A stretch of 64,000 nucleotides of DNA from Erythrobacter sp. GTDB taxonomy: Bacteria > Pseudomonadota > Alphaproteobacteria > Sphingomonadales > Sphingomonadaceae. The translations under genes were made by a program, and so were the position numbers. Positions 1 to 8,454 of this stretch are shown piece after piece (the first letter of the stretch is position 1; each line of letters opens with the position of its first letter). Under the pieces are notes generated by a model. The model saw only the letters and a list, made by a program, of their open reading frames with translations. It had not been told where the DNA came from and did not search any database. Location: the NCBI GenBank assembly GCA_025698865.1, contig JAILWQ010000003.1, forward strand, positions 124,001 through 188,000, given 5' to 3'.

Positions 1-218
1 GCCTGCAGATAGGTTTTGTGCTCGATCAGCTTCTCGGTGCCGCGATGGAGTAGGCCCACATGGGGATCGATCCGTTCGATGATCTCGCCATCGAGCTCCA
101 TCACCATGCGCAGCACGCCGTGCGCGGCCGGGTGCTGGGGGCCGAAATTGATCGTGTAATTGGTGATCGTCTCATCGCCGGTGGTCGGCGATTTCTCGAT
201 CTGCAAGGCGGAACTCAT
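1..218 (-). CDS. nuoD: NADH-quinone oxidoreductase subunit D (N-terminal part, cut by window edge)
   Basis: This is the first 72 codons of the 49-kDa-type subunit of respiratory complex I, a membrane-peripheral-arm protein that helps form the quinone-binding pocket next to NuoB. The visible protein begins [20 protein letters not shown] and continues with [14 protein letters not shown] and HRGTEKLIE, which are hallmark NuoD sequences. The start ATG (218-216) overlaps the stop of the preceding lipoprotein gene by 4 nt (ATGA), which implies translational coupling. The gene runs off the left edge, so completeness cannot be judged. The other nuo genes would be expected further left. Confidence 0.95.
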   Translation of the reverse strand, partial: MSSALQIEKSPTTGDETITNYTINFGPQHPAAHGVLRMVMELDGEIIERIDPHVGLLHRGTEKLIEHKTYLQ

Positions 219-724
219 GTACAGGCCCACTTTCCGGCAATGGTGTGGCCATCGCCCTGGTCATCGGTAATCGTCAGGCGCGCATCGCTGCCCCCGGCCC
301 GCGTCAGCTTCGCCGAGAAGCCCTCGCCGCGGAAGATGGTGCCGCCGCGAACCTCGTCGAGGCCGCCGGGCTGCGCGTCGAGCACCTGCATCCGGCCTGC
401 CAGCTGGACTGTCGCCTTGCCCGGCAGGGTCGGCTCGTCCGGAGCCGCTGCGACGAGAAGCGGCTCGCCACCCGCGGAAAAGGTGCAGCTTCCATCGCTG
501 ATGCCGAGGTCGATCTTGCTGATATCGCCGAGCCGCTGCAGCTGGCGCGCATCGCCGGCCGCGCTGACGACTTGCGCTTCTGCCGGAGCGTCAGTCGCAC
601 CCTCGGCGACCGAGCCGCTCGTGCCCACACGGGCGGCGAAATCCTCGGCGGATTGCGCATCGGCAGCCGGCTCCGATCCGCAGGCGGCGAGCATTGCGAC
701 AGAAAGAAGCACGGCCAGCCTCAT
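215..724 (-). CDS. small predicted lipoprotein embedded between nuoC and nuoD
   Basis: This encodes a 169-residue protein with a lipoprotein signal: a hydrophobic N-terminus, then lipobox LAAC with the acylated cysteine at residue 15. An Ala/Glu/Ser-rich linker follows, then a compact domain of about 100 residues with two further cysteines (in DGSCTF and in the terminal KWACT) that could pair in the periplasm. No enzymatic motif is recognised. Its start overlaps the nuoC stop by 4 nt and its stop overlaps the nuoD start by 4 nt, so it is translated within the complex I operon. It resembles the small 'AprI/Inh-like' secreted domain (GGTIFRGEG and a C-terminal GKWAC), but that is a weak impression. 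A role in complex I is not implied by sequence. Confidence 0.8.
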   Translation of the reverse strand: MRLAVLLSVAMLAACGSEPAADAQSAEDFAARVGTSGSVAEGATDAPAEAQVVSAAGDARQLQRLGDISKIDLGISDGSCTFSAGGEPLLVAAAPDEPTLPGKATVQLAGRMQVLDAQPGGLDEVRGGTIFRGEGFSAKLTRAGGSDARLTITDDQGDGHTIAGKWACT

Positions 725-1563
725 TCCTTCCCCTCGGTCGCCTCGCCCGTATCGGTGGTCTTGCCTTCGCGCGCAGGGCGGTCGGCGCGATCTTCGGTCG
801 GTTCGGGTGCGGGCGCAGGGTCTTCGCCCGTGGCTTCCTCGGCAGGGGCGCCCGAACTCACCTTCTCGGCAGCCTGCTTGTCGGCTTTCTTGCCGGCCCC
901 GGTATCGGAGGGCTTTTCCGTGACCTTGGGTTCGGAGACCGGCGGCGTGTCCGCCTTCTCGTCGCCGGGAAGGATGTAGTCGGCACCCTCCCAGGGGCTC
1001 ATGAAGTCGAACTGGCGCAGATCCTGCGCGAGCTCGACCGGTTCGTAGACGACGCGCTTCTGATCCTCGGAATAGCGCAGCTCGACATAGCCGGTGAGCG
1101 GGAAATCCTTGCGGAAAGGGTGCCCTTCGAAACCGTAATCGGTGAGGATGCGGCGAAGGTCCGTGTTCCCGTCGAACAGCACGCCGTACATGTCGAAGAC
1201 TTCGCGCTCAAGCCAGCCGGCATTGGGCCAGATGGTGGTGACGGTGGGCACCGGCGTGTCCTCGCCCGCGGACACCTTGACCATGATCCGGTTGTTCTTC
1301 GTGACCGAGAGCAGCATGTAGACCACCTCGAACCGCTCTGCGCGGCCGGGATAGTCGACGCCCGCGATTTCCATCAGCTGCTGATAGGAATGCTCGTCGC
1401 GAAGACGCCGCAGGACCGTCTCGACGCTGTCACGCCGGACGGTGAACATGAGTTCGCCATGCTCTTCGTGCGCTTCGACGAGATCGTCGCCGATCGCGGT
1501 GGAAAGCGTGTCTTTCAGCCCGTCGATCTGGGTGAAGCGCGGCGCGGAATGCAGGACAGCCAT
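721..1563 (-). CDS. nuoC: NADH-quinone oxidoreductase subunit C with long low-complexity tail
   Basis: This is the 30-kDa subunit of the peripheral arm of complex I, which contacts NuoB and NuoD. The core (residues 1 to about 190) carries the family signature ERE(V)[11 protein letters not shown] followed by [21 protein letters not shown]. After about residue 200 the protein changes to an Ala/Pro/Glu/Lys-rich tail of roughly 80 residues with no predicted fold. This makes the protein 280 residues long, against about 200 for a typical stand-alone NuoC. nuoC and nuoD are separate genes here rather than fused. The gene lies 1 nt after nuoB and overlaps the following lipoprotein gene by 4 nt. Confidence 0.95.
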   Translation of the reverse strand: MAVLHSAPRFTQIDGLKDTLSTAIGDDLVEAHEEHGELMFTVRRDSVETVLRRLRDEHSYQQLMEIAGVDYPGRAERFEVVYMLLSVTKNNRIMVKVSAGEDTPVPTVTTIWPNAGWLEREVFDMYGVLFDGNTDLRRILTDYGFEGHPFRKDFPLTGYVELRYSEDQKRVVYEPVELAQDLRQFDFMSPWEGADYILPGDEKADTPPVSEPKVTEKPSDTGAGKKADKQAAEKVSSGAPAEEATGEDPAPAPEPTEDRADRPAREGKTTDTGEATEGKE

Positions 1564-1564
1564 A

Positions 1565-2182
1565 TCAGCGCTCGATCGTCCCGACGCGGCGGATCTTCCG
1601 CTGCAATTGCATCACGCCGTAGAGCAGCGCCTCGGCGGTCGGAGGGCAACCGGGCACGTAGATGTCGACCGGCACGATGCGGTCGCAGCCGCGCACCACG
1701 GAATAGCTGTAGTGGTAATAGCCGCCGCCATTGGCGCAGCTGCCCATCGAGATCACGTATTTCGGCTCCGACATCTGGTCGTAGACCTTGCGCAGCGCCG
1801 GGGCCATCTTGTTGCACAGCGTGCCGGCGACGATCATCACGTCGCTCTGCCGCGGCGAGGCACGCGGTGCGACACCGAAGCGCTCCATGTCGTAACGCGG
1901 CATGTTGACGTGGATCATCTCGACCGCGCAGCAGGCAAGACCGAAGGTCATCCACCAGAGCGAGCCGGTCCGGGCCCACTGGAACAGCTCTTCCGTGCTG
2001 GTGACGAGGAAGCCCTTGTCGTTCACCTCGCCGGAGAGGGAATCATAGAAATCCTGATCGGGCTGGCGAAGTTCGCCGCCTCGCGCAGTCGGCGCGTCGT
2101 GCAGAGCCCGGTTGTGATCGGCGGTCAGCGGACGGTAGTGGTCGACCCGCGGCTGATTGTCGATGGTGCGATCTACTCCCAT
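1565..2182 (-). CDS. nuoB: NADH-quinone oxidoreductase subunit B
   Basis: This subunit carries cluster N2, the terminal 4Fe-4S centre that reduces quinone in complex I. All four ligands are visible: the tandem Cys84-Cys85 in GLACCAVEM, Cys149 in MGSCANGGG and Cys179 in [10 protein letters not shown] (numbering from the chosen start). I chose the ATG at 2182 ([10 protein letters not shown], 205 residues) because a GGAG sits 7 nt upstream and the overlap with nuoA is 10 nt. An in-frame ATG at 2203 would add seven residues and deepen the overlap to 31 nt. It is part of the nuoABCD operon. Confidence 0.95.
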   Translation of the reverse strand: MGVDRTIDNQPRVDHYRPLTADHNRALHDAPTARGGELRQPDQDFYDSLSGEVNDKGFLVTSTEELFQWARTGSLWWMTFGLACCAVEMIHVNMPRYDMERFGVAPRASPRQSDVMIVAGTLCNKMAPALRKVYDQMSEPKYVISMGSCANGGGYYHYSYSVVRGCDRIVPVDIYVPGCPPTAEALLYGVMQLQRKIRRVGTIER

Positions 2183-2559
2183 TCCAGGGCTCCAACTTTC
2201 CAAGCGTAGGCGAAGCCGATGACGAGTTCACCGAGGAACACCATCATCGTGATCCAGCCTGGCCAACCCGTCAGATCGAGACTCACCGCCCAGGGAAACA
2301 GGAACGCTGCCTCCAGATCGAAAATGATGAAGAGGATCGCGACGAGATAGAAGCGCACATCGAACTGGCTGCGCGGCTCCTCGAAAGCGGGAAAGCCGCA
2401 TTCGTATTCGCTGTTCTTCTCGGCCGTCGGATTGTGCGCACCGGTCAGGCGCGAGACGCCCATCGGCAGGAACACGAACAGCGACGAAAGCGCCACCGCG
2501 ACGAACATGAAGATCAGGATGGGAAGGTATTGCGAAAGATCGACCACGTGGGAATCCAA
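2173..2559 (-). CDS. nuoA: NADH-quinone oxidoreductase subunit A
   Basis: This is a small membrane subunit of complex I with three transmembrane helices. The 128-residue protein shows helix 1 (about 10-33), a loop carrying the conserved [11 protein letters not shown] with the family cysteine, helix 2 containing the [11 protein letters not shown] motif, and helix 3 near residues 95-117. It is the first gene of the nuo operon, so the promoter should lie in 2560-2660, shared with the end of the aldehyde dehydrogenase gene. No clear -10/-35 pair could be picked out there by eye. Confidence 0.95.
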   Translation of the reverse strand: MDSHVVDLSQYLPILIFMFVAVALSSLFVFLPMGVSRLTGAHNPTAEKNSEYECGFPAFEEPRSQFDVRFYLVAILFIIFDLEAAFLFPWAVSLDLTGWPGWITMMVFLGELVIGFAYAWKVGALEWE

Positions 2560-2625
2560 GCCTGGGGCGGGTTTGGTGGCGCTCTAGGCCCCTCGCGGGA
2601 CGGGTGCAAGGGCGGGAGGGGTGCA

Positions 2626-2647
2626 AAGCACGAAGCTTTCCGTGCTT
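2626..2647 (-). terminator. possible hairpin terminator after the aldehyde dehydrogenase gene
   Basis: A perfect 7-bp stem (AAGCACG / CGTGCTT) with an 8-nt loop lies 15 nt beyond the stop codon of the aldehyde dehydrogenase gene. There is no long T-run after it on the minus strand, so termination may be weak, and transcription could continue into nuoA. Confidence 0.35.
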
Positions 2648-2661
2648 CGCGTTCACCGGTC

Positions 2662-4092
2662 CTACTTCATCTGGCTGCGGATCGCCTTGTCGGTCCCGTT
2701 GCCATAGGGCGGCTTGAACCCAGCGAGCTTGGCAACGTCGATCCTGGGCTGGGTGTAGATGCTTCGCGCATGGCTGAATTCGCGAAAACCCTCGACACCA
2801 TGATAGCTGCCCATTCCGCTCGCTCCGACACCGCCGAAGGGAAGGTCGTCCATCGACACGTGGAAGATCACGTCGTTGATGGTAACACCGCCCGAGATCG
2901 TCTTCTCGAGGACCCGCTGTTCCTCGCGGCTGTCGGCACCGAAATAATAAAGGCCGAGCGGACGGTCGTGCCGGTTCACATACCCGATCGCCTCGTCGAT
3001 ATGCGCATAGGTCTTGACCGGGAGGACCGGTCCGAAGATTTCCTCCTGCATCGCATGCATGTCGTCGGTGACGTTGCGAAGGATGGTCAGCGGCATCTTG
3101 CGTGAATTGATATTCGAGAAATCCTCGTCGCCCGGATTGACCTCGATGACCTCGGCGCCCTTGTCGCGGGCATCCTGCACCATGGATTGCAGGCGATCGA
3201 AATGGCGGTCGGTCACGATGCTGGCATAGTCGTCATTGGCGAGCAGTGAGGGATACATCTGCGCCGCCCCCTGCCAGATACCGTGCACCGCCTCGTCGGC
3301 CTTGCTTTCGGGAACGTAGAGGTAATCGGGCGCGAGGCAGATCTGGCCCGCATTCATCATCTTGCCCATTGCGATCCGCTCGCCGGCCTTTGCGAAGTCC
3401 GCGCTTTCGCCCAGAAACACCGGCGACTTGCCGCCCAGTTCGAGCGTCACGGGAACGAGGTTTCTGGAAGCGGCCTCCATCACCTTCCGGCCCGTCGCGG
3501 TCGAACCGGTGAAGACCAGATGGTCGAACGGCAATTCGGAAAAAGCGGAAGCGATTTCCGGCCCGCCGGTAAAGACGGCACATTCGTCGGCCGAAAAGCT
3601 CGCTTCGACCAGTCGCTTCATCAGCGTGCTGGTCTTCTCCGTGAACTCGCTCGGCTTGATCATCGCGCGGTTGCCCGCGGCGAACACCTGCATCAGCGGC
3701 CCGAAAGTGAGATTGACCGGAAAATTCCACGGCGAGAGTATCCCGATCACCCCCTTGGGCTCGTAACGGAGCTCGGCCTTCGCGCCCAAAAGCCCCAGCG
3801 GAAATTGCACGTGGCGCTTTTCCGCTTTCGCCCATCGGTCCATGTGCTTGAGGCAATATTTGCCGAAATTCACCGTGCCGACGATGTCCGTCATCATGGA
3901 TTGGCGCGGCGAACGGTTACCGAAATCCGCGCTCATCGCCTCGCACAGTTCCTCGGCATTGTCCCTGAGCAGTTTGATCGCGCGTTCGATGCGGTTCTTG
4001 CGCAGGCCCATGGGTTCGGGACGCATGGCCTCGTGCGCTGTCCGTTGATCGCGCAACACGGCTTCGATCGCGCTCGTCCTGTCGTCGGCCAT
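2662..4092 (-). CDS. aldehyde dehydrogenase, coniferyl-aldehyde-dehydrogenase-like
   Basis: This is an NAD(P)-dependent aldehyde dehydrogenase of about 476 residues. It shows the family signatures PWNFP (residues 121-125, with the oxyanion-hole Asn123), FTGSTATGRKV, the general base Glu218 in LELGGKSP and the nucleophile Cys252 in NAGQICLAPDY, then EEIFGPVLPV. The NAGQICLAPDY form and the C-terminal FREFSHARSIY fit the branch that includes coniferyl aldehyde dehydrogenases and fatty-aldehyde dehydrogenases, which lack an N-terminal extension; the substrate cannot be deduced. I chose the ATG at 4092 because GGAG lies 6 nt upstream. The gene is divergent from the acetyl-CoA acetyltransferase gene, with 85 nt between them that must hold both promoters. 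Confidence 0.88.
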   Translation of the reverse strand: MADDRTSAIEAVLRDQRTAHEAMRPEPMGLRKNRIERAIKLLRDNAEELCEAMSADFGNRSPRQSMMTDIVGTVNFGKYCLKHMDRWAKAEKRHVQFPLGLLGAKAELRYEPKGVIGILSPWNFPVNLTFGPLMQVFAAGNRAMIKPSEFTEKTSTLMKRLVEASFSADECAVFTGGPEIASAFSELPFDHLVFTGSTATGRKVMEAASRNLVPVTLELGGKSPVFLGESADFAKAGERIAMGKMMNAGQICLAPDYLYVPESKADEAVHGIWQGAAQMYPSLLANDDYASIVTDRHFDRLQSMVQDARDKGAEVIEVNPGDEDFSNINSRKMPLTILRNVTDDMHAMQEEIFGPVLPVKTYAHIDEAIGYVNRHDRPLGLYYFGADSREEQRVLEKTISGGVTINDVIFHVSMDDLPFGGVGASGMGSYHGVEGFREFSHARSIYTQPRIDVAKLAGFKPPYGNGTDKAIRSQMK

Positions 4093-4177
4093 CATGCTCT
4101 CCATTTGCCATTGCTGCGGCGCAACACTAAGTCGCATCCAGCAACCGATATTTCAGAACCGAAAGGCCAGCACAAGC

Positions 4178-5374
4178 ATGACCCAGTTCAGCGCGTCCGA
4201 CCCCGTCGTGATCCTCTCCTACGCCCGCACGCCGATGGGCGGCATGCAGGGCGCCCTCTCCGATGTCTCCGCAACCGATCTCGGCGCCACGGCCGTCAAG
4301 GCGGCAGTGGAGCGTTCGGGCGTCGCGGGCGAGAAGTTCGACCGTGCCTATATGGGCTGCGTGCTGCCCGCCGGGCTCGGCCAGGCGCCGGCGCGCCAGG
4401 CGATGGTCAAGGCGGGCCTGCCCAAATCCGTGCAGGCGACCACCGTCAACAAGGTCTGCGGCAGCGGCATGCAGACCGTCATCATGGGCGCTGAGGCGCT
4501 GGCGAGCGGCTCCGTCGACTATGTCGTCGCCGGAGGGATGGAGAGCATGACCAATGCTCCCTATCTTTTGAAGAAGCATCGCAGCGGCGCGCGGCTCGGC
4601 CATGACACGGCCTATGACCACATGTTCCTCGACGGGCTGGAAGACGCCTACGAGGAAGGGCGCGCCATGGGCACCTTCGCGCAGGACACCGCCAACGAAT
4701 ACCAGATGACGCGCGAGGAGATGGACGACTATTCCATCGAGAGCCTGCGCCGCGCCAACGCCGCGATCGAGAGCGGCGCCTTCGCCGACGAAGTCGTCCC
4801 GGTCACCTTCACCAATCGCGCCGGCGAACAGACGGTCGAGCATGACGAACAGCCCGGCAAGGGCAAGCCCGACAAGATCCCGACGCTGCGTCCCGCCTTT
4901 GCCAAGGACGGCACGATCACCGCGGCGACCTCGTCCTCGATCTCGGATGGCGCGGCAGCCGTCGTTCTTAGCCGCGAGAGCGTGGCGAAGAGCGCCGGCC
5001 AGACTCCGGTCGCGAAGATCGTCGCCATCTCGGCCCATGCGCAGGAGCCTGCCGAGTTCACCGTCGCCCCGATCGGCGCGATCGAGAAGGTGCTCGAAAA
5101 GGCCGGCTGGTCCGCCGACGCGGTCGACCTGTGGGAAGTGAACGAGGCTTTTGCCTGCGTGGCCATGTTCGCCATGCGCGACATCGGCATCCCGCACGAC
5201 AAGATCAACGTGAACGGCGGCGGCACTGCGCTCGGTCACCCGATCGGCGCCAGCGGCACGCGGATCATCGTGACGCTTCTCAACGCGCTCAAGCAGCAGG
5301 GCAAGAAGCGCGGCATCGCCTCGCTCTGCATTGGCGGCGGCGAAGCGACGGCGGTCGCGGTGGAAATGGTCTGA
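4178..5374 (+). CDS. acetyl-CoA acetyltransferase (thiolase II)
   Basis: This cytosolic thiolase condenses two acetyl-CoA to acetoacetyl-CoA, or runs in reverse in fatty acid and polyhydroxybutyrate metabolism. The 398-residue protein has the acyl-accepting Cys94 in NKVCGSGMQ, the GHPIGASG histidine motif, and the second catalytic cysteine in ASLCIGGGEA near the C-terminus. NEAFA is also present. The start at 4178 gives the normal family length and begins MTQFSASDPVVI; the frame is open upstream to 4094, but that extension has no family similarity. The gene stands alone, divergent from the aldehyde dehydrogenase. PhaA- and AtoB-type roles cannot be separated from the sequence. Confidence 0.93.
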   Translation: MTQFSASDPVVILSYARTPMGGMQGALSDVSATDLGATAVKAAVERSGVAGEKFDRAYMGCVLPAGLGQAPARQAMVKAGLPKSVQATTVNKVCGSGMQTVIMGAEALASGSVDYVVAGGMESMTNAPYLLKKHRSGARLGHDTAYDHMFLDGLEDAYEEGRAMGTFAQDTANEYQMTREEMDDYSIESLRRANAAIESGAFADEVVPVTFTNRAGEQTVEHDEQPGKGKPDKIPTLRPAFAKDGTITAATSSSISDGAAAVVLSRESVAKSAGQTPVAKIVAISAHAQEPAEFTVAPIGAIEKVLEKAGWSADAVDLWEVNEAFACVAMFAMRDIGIPHDKINVNGGGTALGHPIGASGTRIIVTLLNALKQQGKKRGIASLCIGGGEATAVAVEMV

Positions 5375-5433
5375 GCTCGGCTCGCGGCACTTCCCCGATC
5401 GCGGCGCGTTGGTGCTGCGAAAGGGGAAATGCC

Positions 5434-5853
5434 ATGAGAAATAGGATGCTCGCCGCCGCGGCCTGCGCAATGCTGGCTGCATGCGGCAATCCCGCCGAGG
5501 AAGCGGACGATCCGATCGTGCCGGAAACACCCACGGCAACGACCAATGCGGTCGATGGAATGGCCGGTACGTTCGAGGTTGTCATGGCAGACGGAACGCT
5601 CGTCACCCAGACGATCCGCTCCGACGGCACCTACAGCGACGTGGCAGACGGCGAGGTGGTCGAGACGGGCAACTGGCGAGCGGACGGTACGCGCCTGTGT
5701 TACGATCCCGAGGGCGACGAGCCCGAGCAGTGCTTTGCAGGCGGGCAACCGGTGGCGGATGGCAGCTTCCAGACGCGCGACGATCAGGGCAACGTGATCT
5801 CGACCGTACGTCGGATCGGCGACGAGAACATGACCACCGAACCCACGGCCTGA
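5434..5853 (+). CDS. small predicted lipoprotein
   Basis: This encodes a 139-residue secreted lipoprotein of unknown function. The signal peptide MRNRMLAAAACAM leads to lipobox LAAC with Cys17. The mature part starts with an acidic linker and then has a small beta-rich domain of about 90 residues, with repeated elements (TFEVVMADGTLV, DGTYSDV, GNWRADGTRLCY) and a cysteine pair in RLCYDP and EQCFAGG. The start is supported by an AGGGG about 8 nt upstream. The thiolase stop is 59 nt away, so co-transcription is possible. The domain has the look of many short sphingomonad envelope proteins. Confidence 0.75.
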   Translation: MRNRMLAAAACAMLAACGNPAEEADDPIVPETPTATTNAVDGMAGTFEVVMADGTLVTQTIRSDGTYSDVADGEVVETGNWRADGTRLCYDPEGDEPEQCFAGGQPVADGSFQTRDDQGNVISTVRRIGDENMTTEPTA

Positions 5854-5878
5854 CCGTAAAGCCCGCCGGAGGGGATCG

Positions 5879-6358
5879 TCAGTTCGCGTCGGTCCCCCAG
5901 ATGCGGTCCTCGCGAACCCATCCGCGCCGTCCGTCGACATCCATCTGGCACCAGTCATCGTCGCAGTCGCCGAGTTCGCCGACGACGCCCGGCTCCAGGC
6001 GCCAGCGAAGTTCGCCTTCGTCCGATGCCGAACCACGGACCGCCGCCAGCCCCTCGCCCACGATGATGCCGGCTCGATCGGGACTGAGAAGGCGTGCCAC
6101 CACCCAGCCTGTCGCCCCGTCCGGATCCTGGATGAAACGCCAGCCCTCGTGAACGCGGAGCACCTTCACCGGGAGCCCCGCCCTCCGATAGACCCATTTG
6201 ACCTTGTAATCCGCGCTCGGGCCCACGCGCATGTTCATCTCGCTCGCCCGGATCGAGGCCCAGTACGGAACCTCGCGATCCTGCGCGGACGCCGTGCTCG
6301 CCTGGCTCAGAAGAACCAGCGAAAGGATCGGGAGAAGCGTGCGAAAAAGGACGGCCAT
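5879..6358 (-). CDS. secreted SH3-like domain protein
   Basis: This encodes a protein of about 159 residues with a classical Sec signal peptide (hydrophobic core LLPILSLVLLS, probable cleavage after ASAQ) followed by two bacterial SH3-like repeats. The first repeat has MNMRVGPSADYKVKW and GWRFIQDPDGATGWV; the second is more diverged, with a CDDDWCQMDV cysteine pair. Such domains generally bind peptidoglycan or other envelope partners. I chose the ATG at 6358; another at 6373 adds five residues and cannot be excluded, since neither has a convincing ribosome-binding site. It is convergent with the preceding lipoprotein gene and divergent from the 2-hydroxyacid dehydrogenase. Confidence 0.82.
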   Translation of the reverse strand: MAVLFRTLLPILSLVLLSQASTASAQDREVPYWASIRASEMNMRVGPSADYKVKWVYRRAGLPVKVLRVHEGWRFIQDPDGATGWVVARLLSPDRAGIIVGEGLAAVRGSASDEGELRWRLEPGVVGELGDCDDDWCQMDVDGRRGWVREDRIWGTDAN

Positions 6359-6472
6359 GACGGAGTGTGGCATAGGATTGCGGGGCGGCGGGCGCAATCG
6401 GGTTCTGCTGTGACCATCGCCCTTGGCAATGGACCTTGACCGCGTCGCGAACGAGGGCCTAGCGCTGCGCGA

Positions 6473-7483
6473 ATGCCTGCCGAACCGCACCACAAGCCGC
6501 TCGAGCGCCTGCCCCGGGTCGTCGTCACGCGCCATCTGATGCCGCAGGTGGAAGAGCGCATGGAACAGCTTTTCGAAACCCAGCTCAATTCGGACGACAC
6601 GCCCTTCCCCGCGCAGCGACTGGCCGAGGCCGTCCGGGACTGCGACGTGCTGGTGCCGACGGTAACAGACCGGATCGATACCGCCCTGATCGAACAGGCC
6701 GGCCCGGACCTGCGCCTGATCGCCAGCTTCGGCGCGGGGGTCGACCACATCGACATGGCGGCGGCGCAGGCGCGCGGGATCATGGTCACCAACACGCCCG
6801 GTGTCTTCACCGATGACACGGCCGACATCGCGATGGAGCTGATCATCGGCATCCCCCGGCGCGTGCGCGAAGGGGTGTCGATGGTGCGGCGCGGCGAGTG
6901 GACCGGATGGGCGCCGACCGCCCTGCTCGGCGGCAAGCTGGCGGGCAAGGTGCTCGGCATCGTGGGCATGGGCCGGATCGGCCAGGCAGTGGCGCACCGG
7001 GCCCGCGCCTTCGGGCTGGAAATCGCCTATCACAACCGCAAGCGGCTGCCCGAGGCGGTCGAGCGCATGTTCGCCGCGCGCCACGTCGCGACGCTGGACG
7101 GATTGCTGGCGGAGGCGGACATCCTCACGCTCCATTGCCCGGCGAACGAGCAGAGCCGCCACATGCTCGACGCCCGCGCCTTCGGCCTGATGAAGAACGG
7201 CGCCTGCCTCATCAACACCGCGCGCGGGGAACTGGTCGATCAGGAGGCGATGATCGCGGCCCTGCAATCGGGCAAGCTCGCCGGGGCGGGCCTCGATGTC
7301 TATCCCAGCGAGCCGGACGTCGATCCGCGCCTGCTCGACATTCCCAATGTGATGACCCTGCCCCATATCGGCAGCGCGACCCGCGAGGGGCGCGAGGAAT
7401 CGGGCCACCGGGTCATCGCCAATATCCGCGCATGGGCTGACGGCCACCGCCCGCCCGATCAGGTGCTCCCGGATCGAAGCTGA
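6473..7483 (+). CDS. D-isomer-specific 2-hydroxyacid dehydrogenase (glyoxylate/hydroxypyruvate reductase-like)
   Basis: This NAD(P)H-dependent enzyme of 336 residues reduces 2-oxoacids such as glyoxylate. The Rossmann motif GMGRIG is at residues 165-170. The catalytic set is Arg251 (NTARGE), Glu280 (PSEPDVD) and His298 (LPHIGSAT), all in canonical spacing, and the substrate loop FGAGVDHID is at 86-94. HNRKRLP after the second strand, where an acidic residue would favour NAD, suggests NADPH preference, as in GyaR/GhrB-like glyoxylate reductases; this is inference. The 99-nt gap to the divergent SH3-protein gene must hold its promoter. Confidence 0.9.
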   Translation: MPAEPHHKPLERLPRVVVTRHLMPQVEERMEQLFETQLNSDDTPFPAQRLAEAVRDCDVLVPTVTDRIDTALIEQAGPDLRLIASFGAGVDHIDMAAAQARGIMVTNTPGVFTDDTADIAMELIIGIPRRVREGVSMVRRGEWTGWAPTALLGGKLAGKVLGIVGMGRIGQAVAHRARAFGLEIAYHNRKRLPEAVERMFAARHVATLDGLLAEADILTLHCPANEQSRHMLDARAFGLMKNGACLINTARGELVDQEAMIAALQSGKLAGAGLDVYPSEPDVDPRLLDIPNVMTLPHIGSATREGREESGHRVIANIRAWADGHRPPDQVLPDRS

Positions 7484-7564
7484 GGCGAGCCGCAGCAAGA
7501 GCGGTTGCGCCAGCCTCGCAGCGATGAAACATGCTCGGCGCACAGTCCCAGCTAGGAGGCGATG

Positions 7565-7993
7565 ATGGACGAATTCGCCTCACGCATTGAAGCGCTCGAG
7601 CACCGCTGGATGCGTGGCTGGATGCAGCGCGACCGAAGCGGCATGAAGGGTCTCGCGACGCGCGATTTCATCTTTCTGCTCGGATCAACCAAACCGGCCA
7701 TTCTCGATCGCGCAAGCTGGCTGGAAGCGGCGACGACGCGCTGGCTCTGTAACGGATACCGCTTTTCCGAAGTCTATGTCCGCCGCCACGGCAGGCTCGC
7801 TGTATTTGCCGAGCAGATGGAAATCGAGGCGGAAATGGACGGACGCGAGTGGTCCGGTCCGGTCTGGATCACGGATTTGTGGCAGCGCGGTCGCGTGCGC
7901 CGCGGGTGGCGTATCGCCGAACGAACCTTGTCGCGGCCGGACTATGATCCAGCGACGACAGACGCTGTCCGCTCGATGCAACTTTGGCGGTAA
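7565..7993 (+). CDS. NTF2-like (SnoaL/DUF4440-type) protein
   Basis: This 142-residue cytoplasmic protein has the cone-shaped NTF2-like fold pattern: an N-terminal helix (RIEALEHRWMRGWMQRD), then DFIFLLGS, then beta strands that include VFAEQMEIEAEM and WITDLWQRG...RGWRIAERTLS. Members are small isomerases, ligand-binding or stress proteins, and no active-site residues can be assigned here. A perfect AGGAGG at 7554-7559 fits the second of two tandem ATGs (7565, 5 nt spacing) better than the first (7562, 2 nt). It is convergent with the GNAT gene, with a 4-nt gap. Confidence 0.75.
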   Translation: MDEFASRIEALEHRWMRGWMQRDRSGMKGLATRDFIFLLGSTKPAILDRASWLEAATTRWLCNGYRFSEVYVRRHGRLAVFAEQMEIEAEMDGREWSGPVWITDLWQRGRVRRGWRIAERTLSRPDYDPATTDAVRSMQLWR

Positions 7994-7997
7994 ACCC

Positions 7998-8453
7998 TCA
8001 GAGCCGGCATTCGTAGAAGATGTTGAATTCGCTGGCGACGTAATCCGCGAACGGGCCGCGGGGCGTAAAACCGTTCCGCAGATACAGCGCGTTCGCCGCC
8101 GCGAAAGGCGCGCCCGTTCCGGTTTCGAGAAGTAGCGTCTCGTATCCGCGCCCCCGCGCGACTGCCATCAGGTGATGGAGCAGCGCCAGCCCCACGCCGG
8201 AGCCGAGCGCATCGTCCGCGACGCGCATCGACTTGACCTCACCGCACTGGCGGTCGAGCTGCTTGAGCGCTGCCACGCCCAGCAACCCCGCGGCTCCACG
8301 AGCTTCGAGAACAGTCACGCCGCGCGCTGCCAGACCGGAAAGATCGAGTGCGAAGGAGGTACCCGGCGGCGAGGCATCGAGCATCCGCCGCTGGTGTTCG
8401 GCCAGCAACGCTCTCGTATCGGGATCGTCGAGGCTGGCGATCCCGATTTCCAA
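7998..8453 (-). CDS. GNAT family N-acetyltransferase
   Basis: This acetyl-CoA-dependent acyltransferase has 151 residues. Motif A is visible as EVKSMRVADDALGSGVGLALLHHLMAVA, followed by the beta5-alpha4 region YETLLLETGTG...NALYLRNGF and the typical PRGPFADY. The C-terminal FNIFYECRL resembles YsnE/PseH-like acetyltransferases acting on small amines or amino acids, but the substrate is unknown. The start codon lies 1 nt after the stop of the nitronate-monooxygenase-like gene, so the two should be one transcript. Confidence 0.85.
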   Translation of the reverse strand: MEIGIASLDDPDTRALLAEHQRRMLDASPPGTSFALDLSGLAARGVTVLEARGAAGLLGVAALKQLDRQCGEVKSMRVADDALGSGVGLALLHHLMAVARGRGYETLLLETGTGAPFAAANALYLRNGFTPRGPFADYVASEFNIFYECRL

Positions 8454-8454
8454 T

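Noticed and set aside
4127-5539. A 470-codon minus-strand frame opposite the thiolase gene
   Set aside because: It is a shadow of the thiolase; the thiolase has all catalytic motifs.
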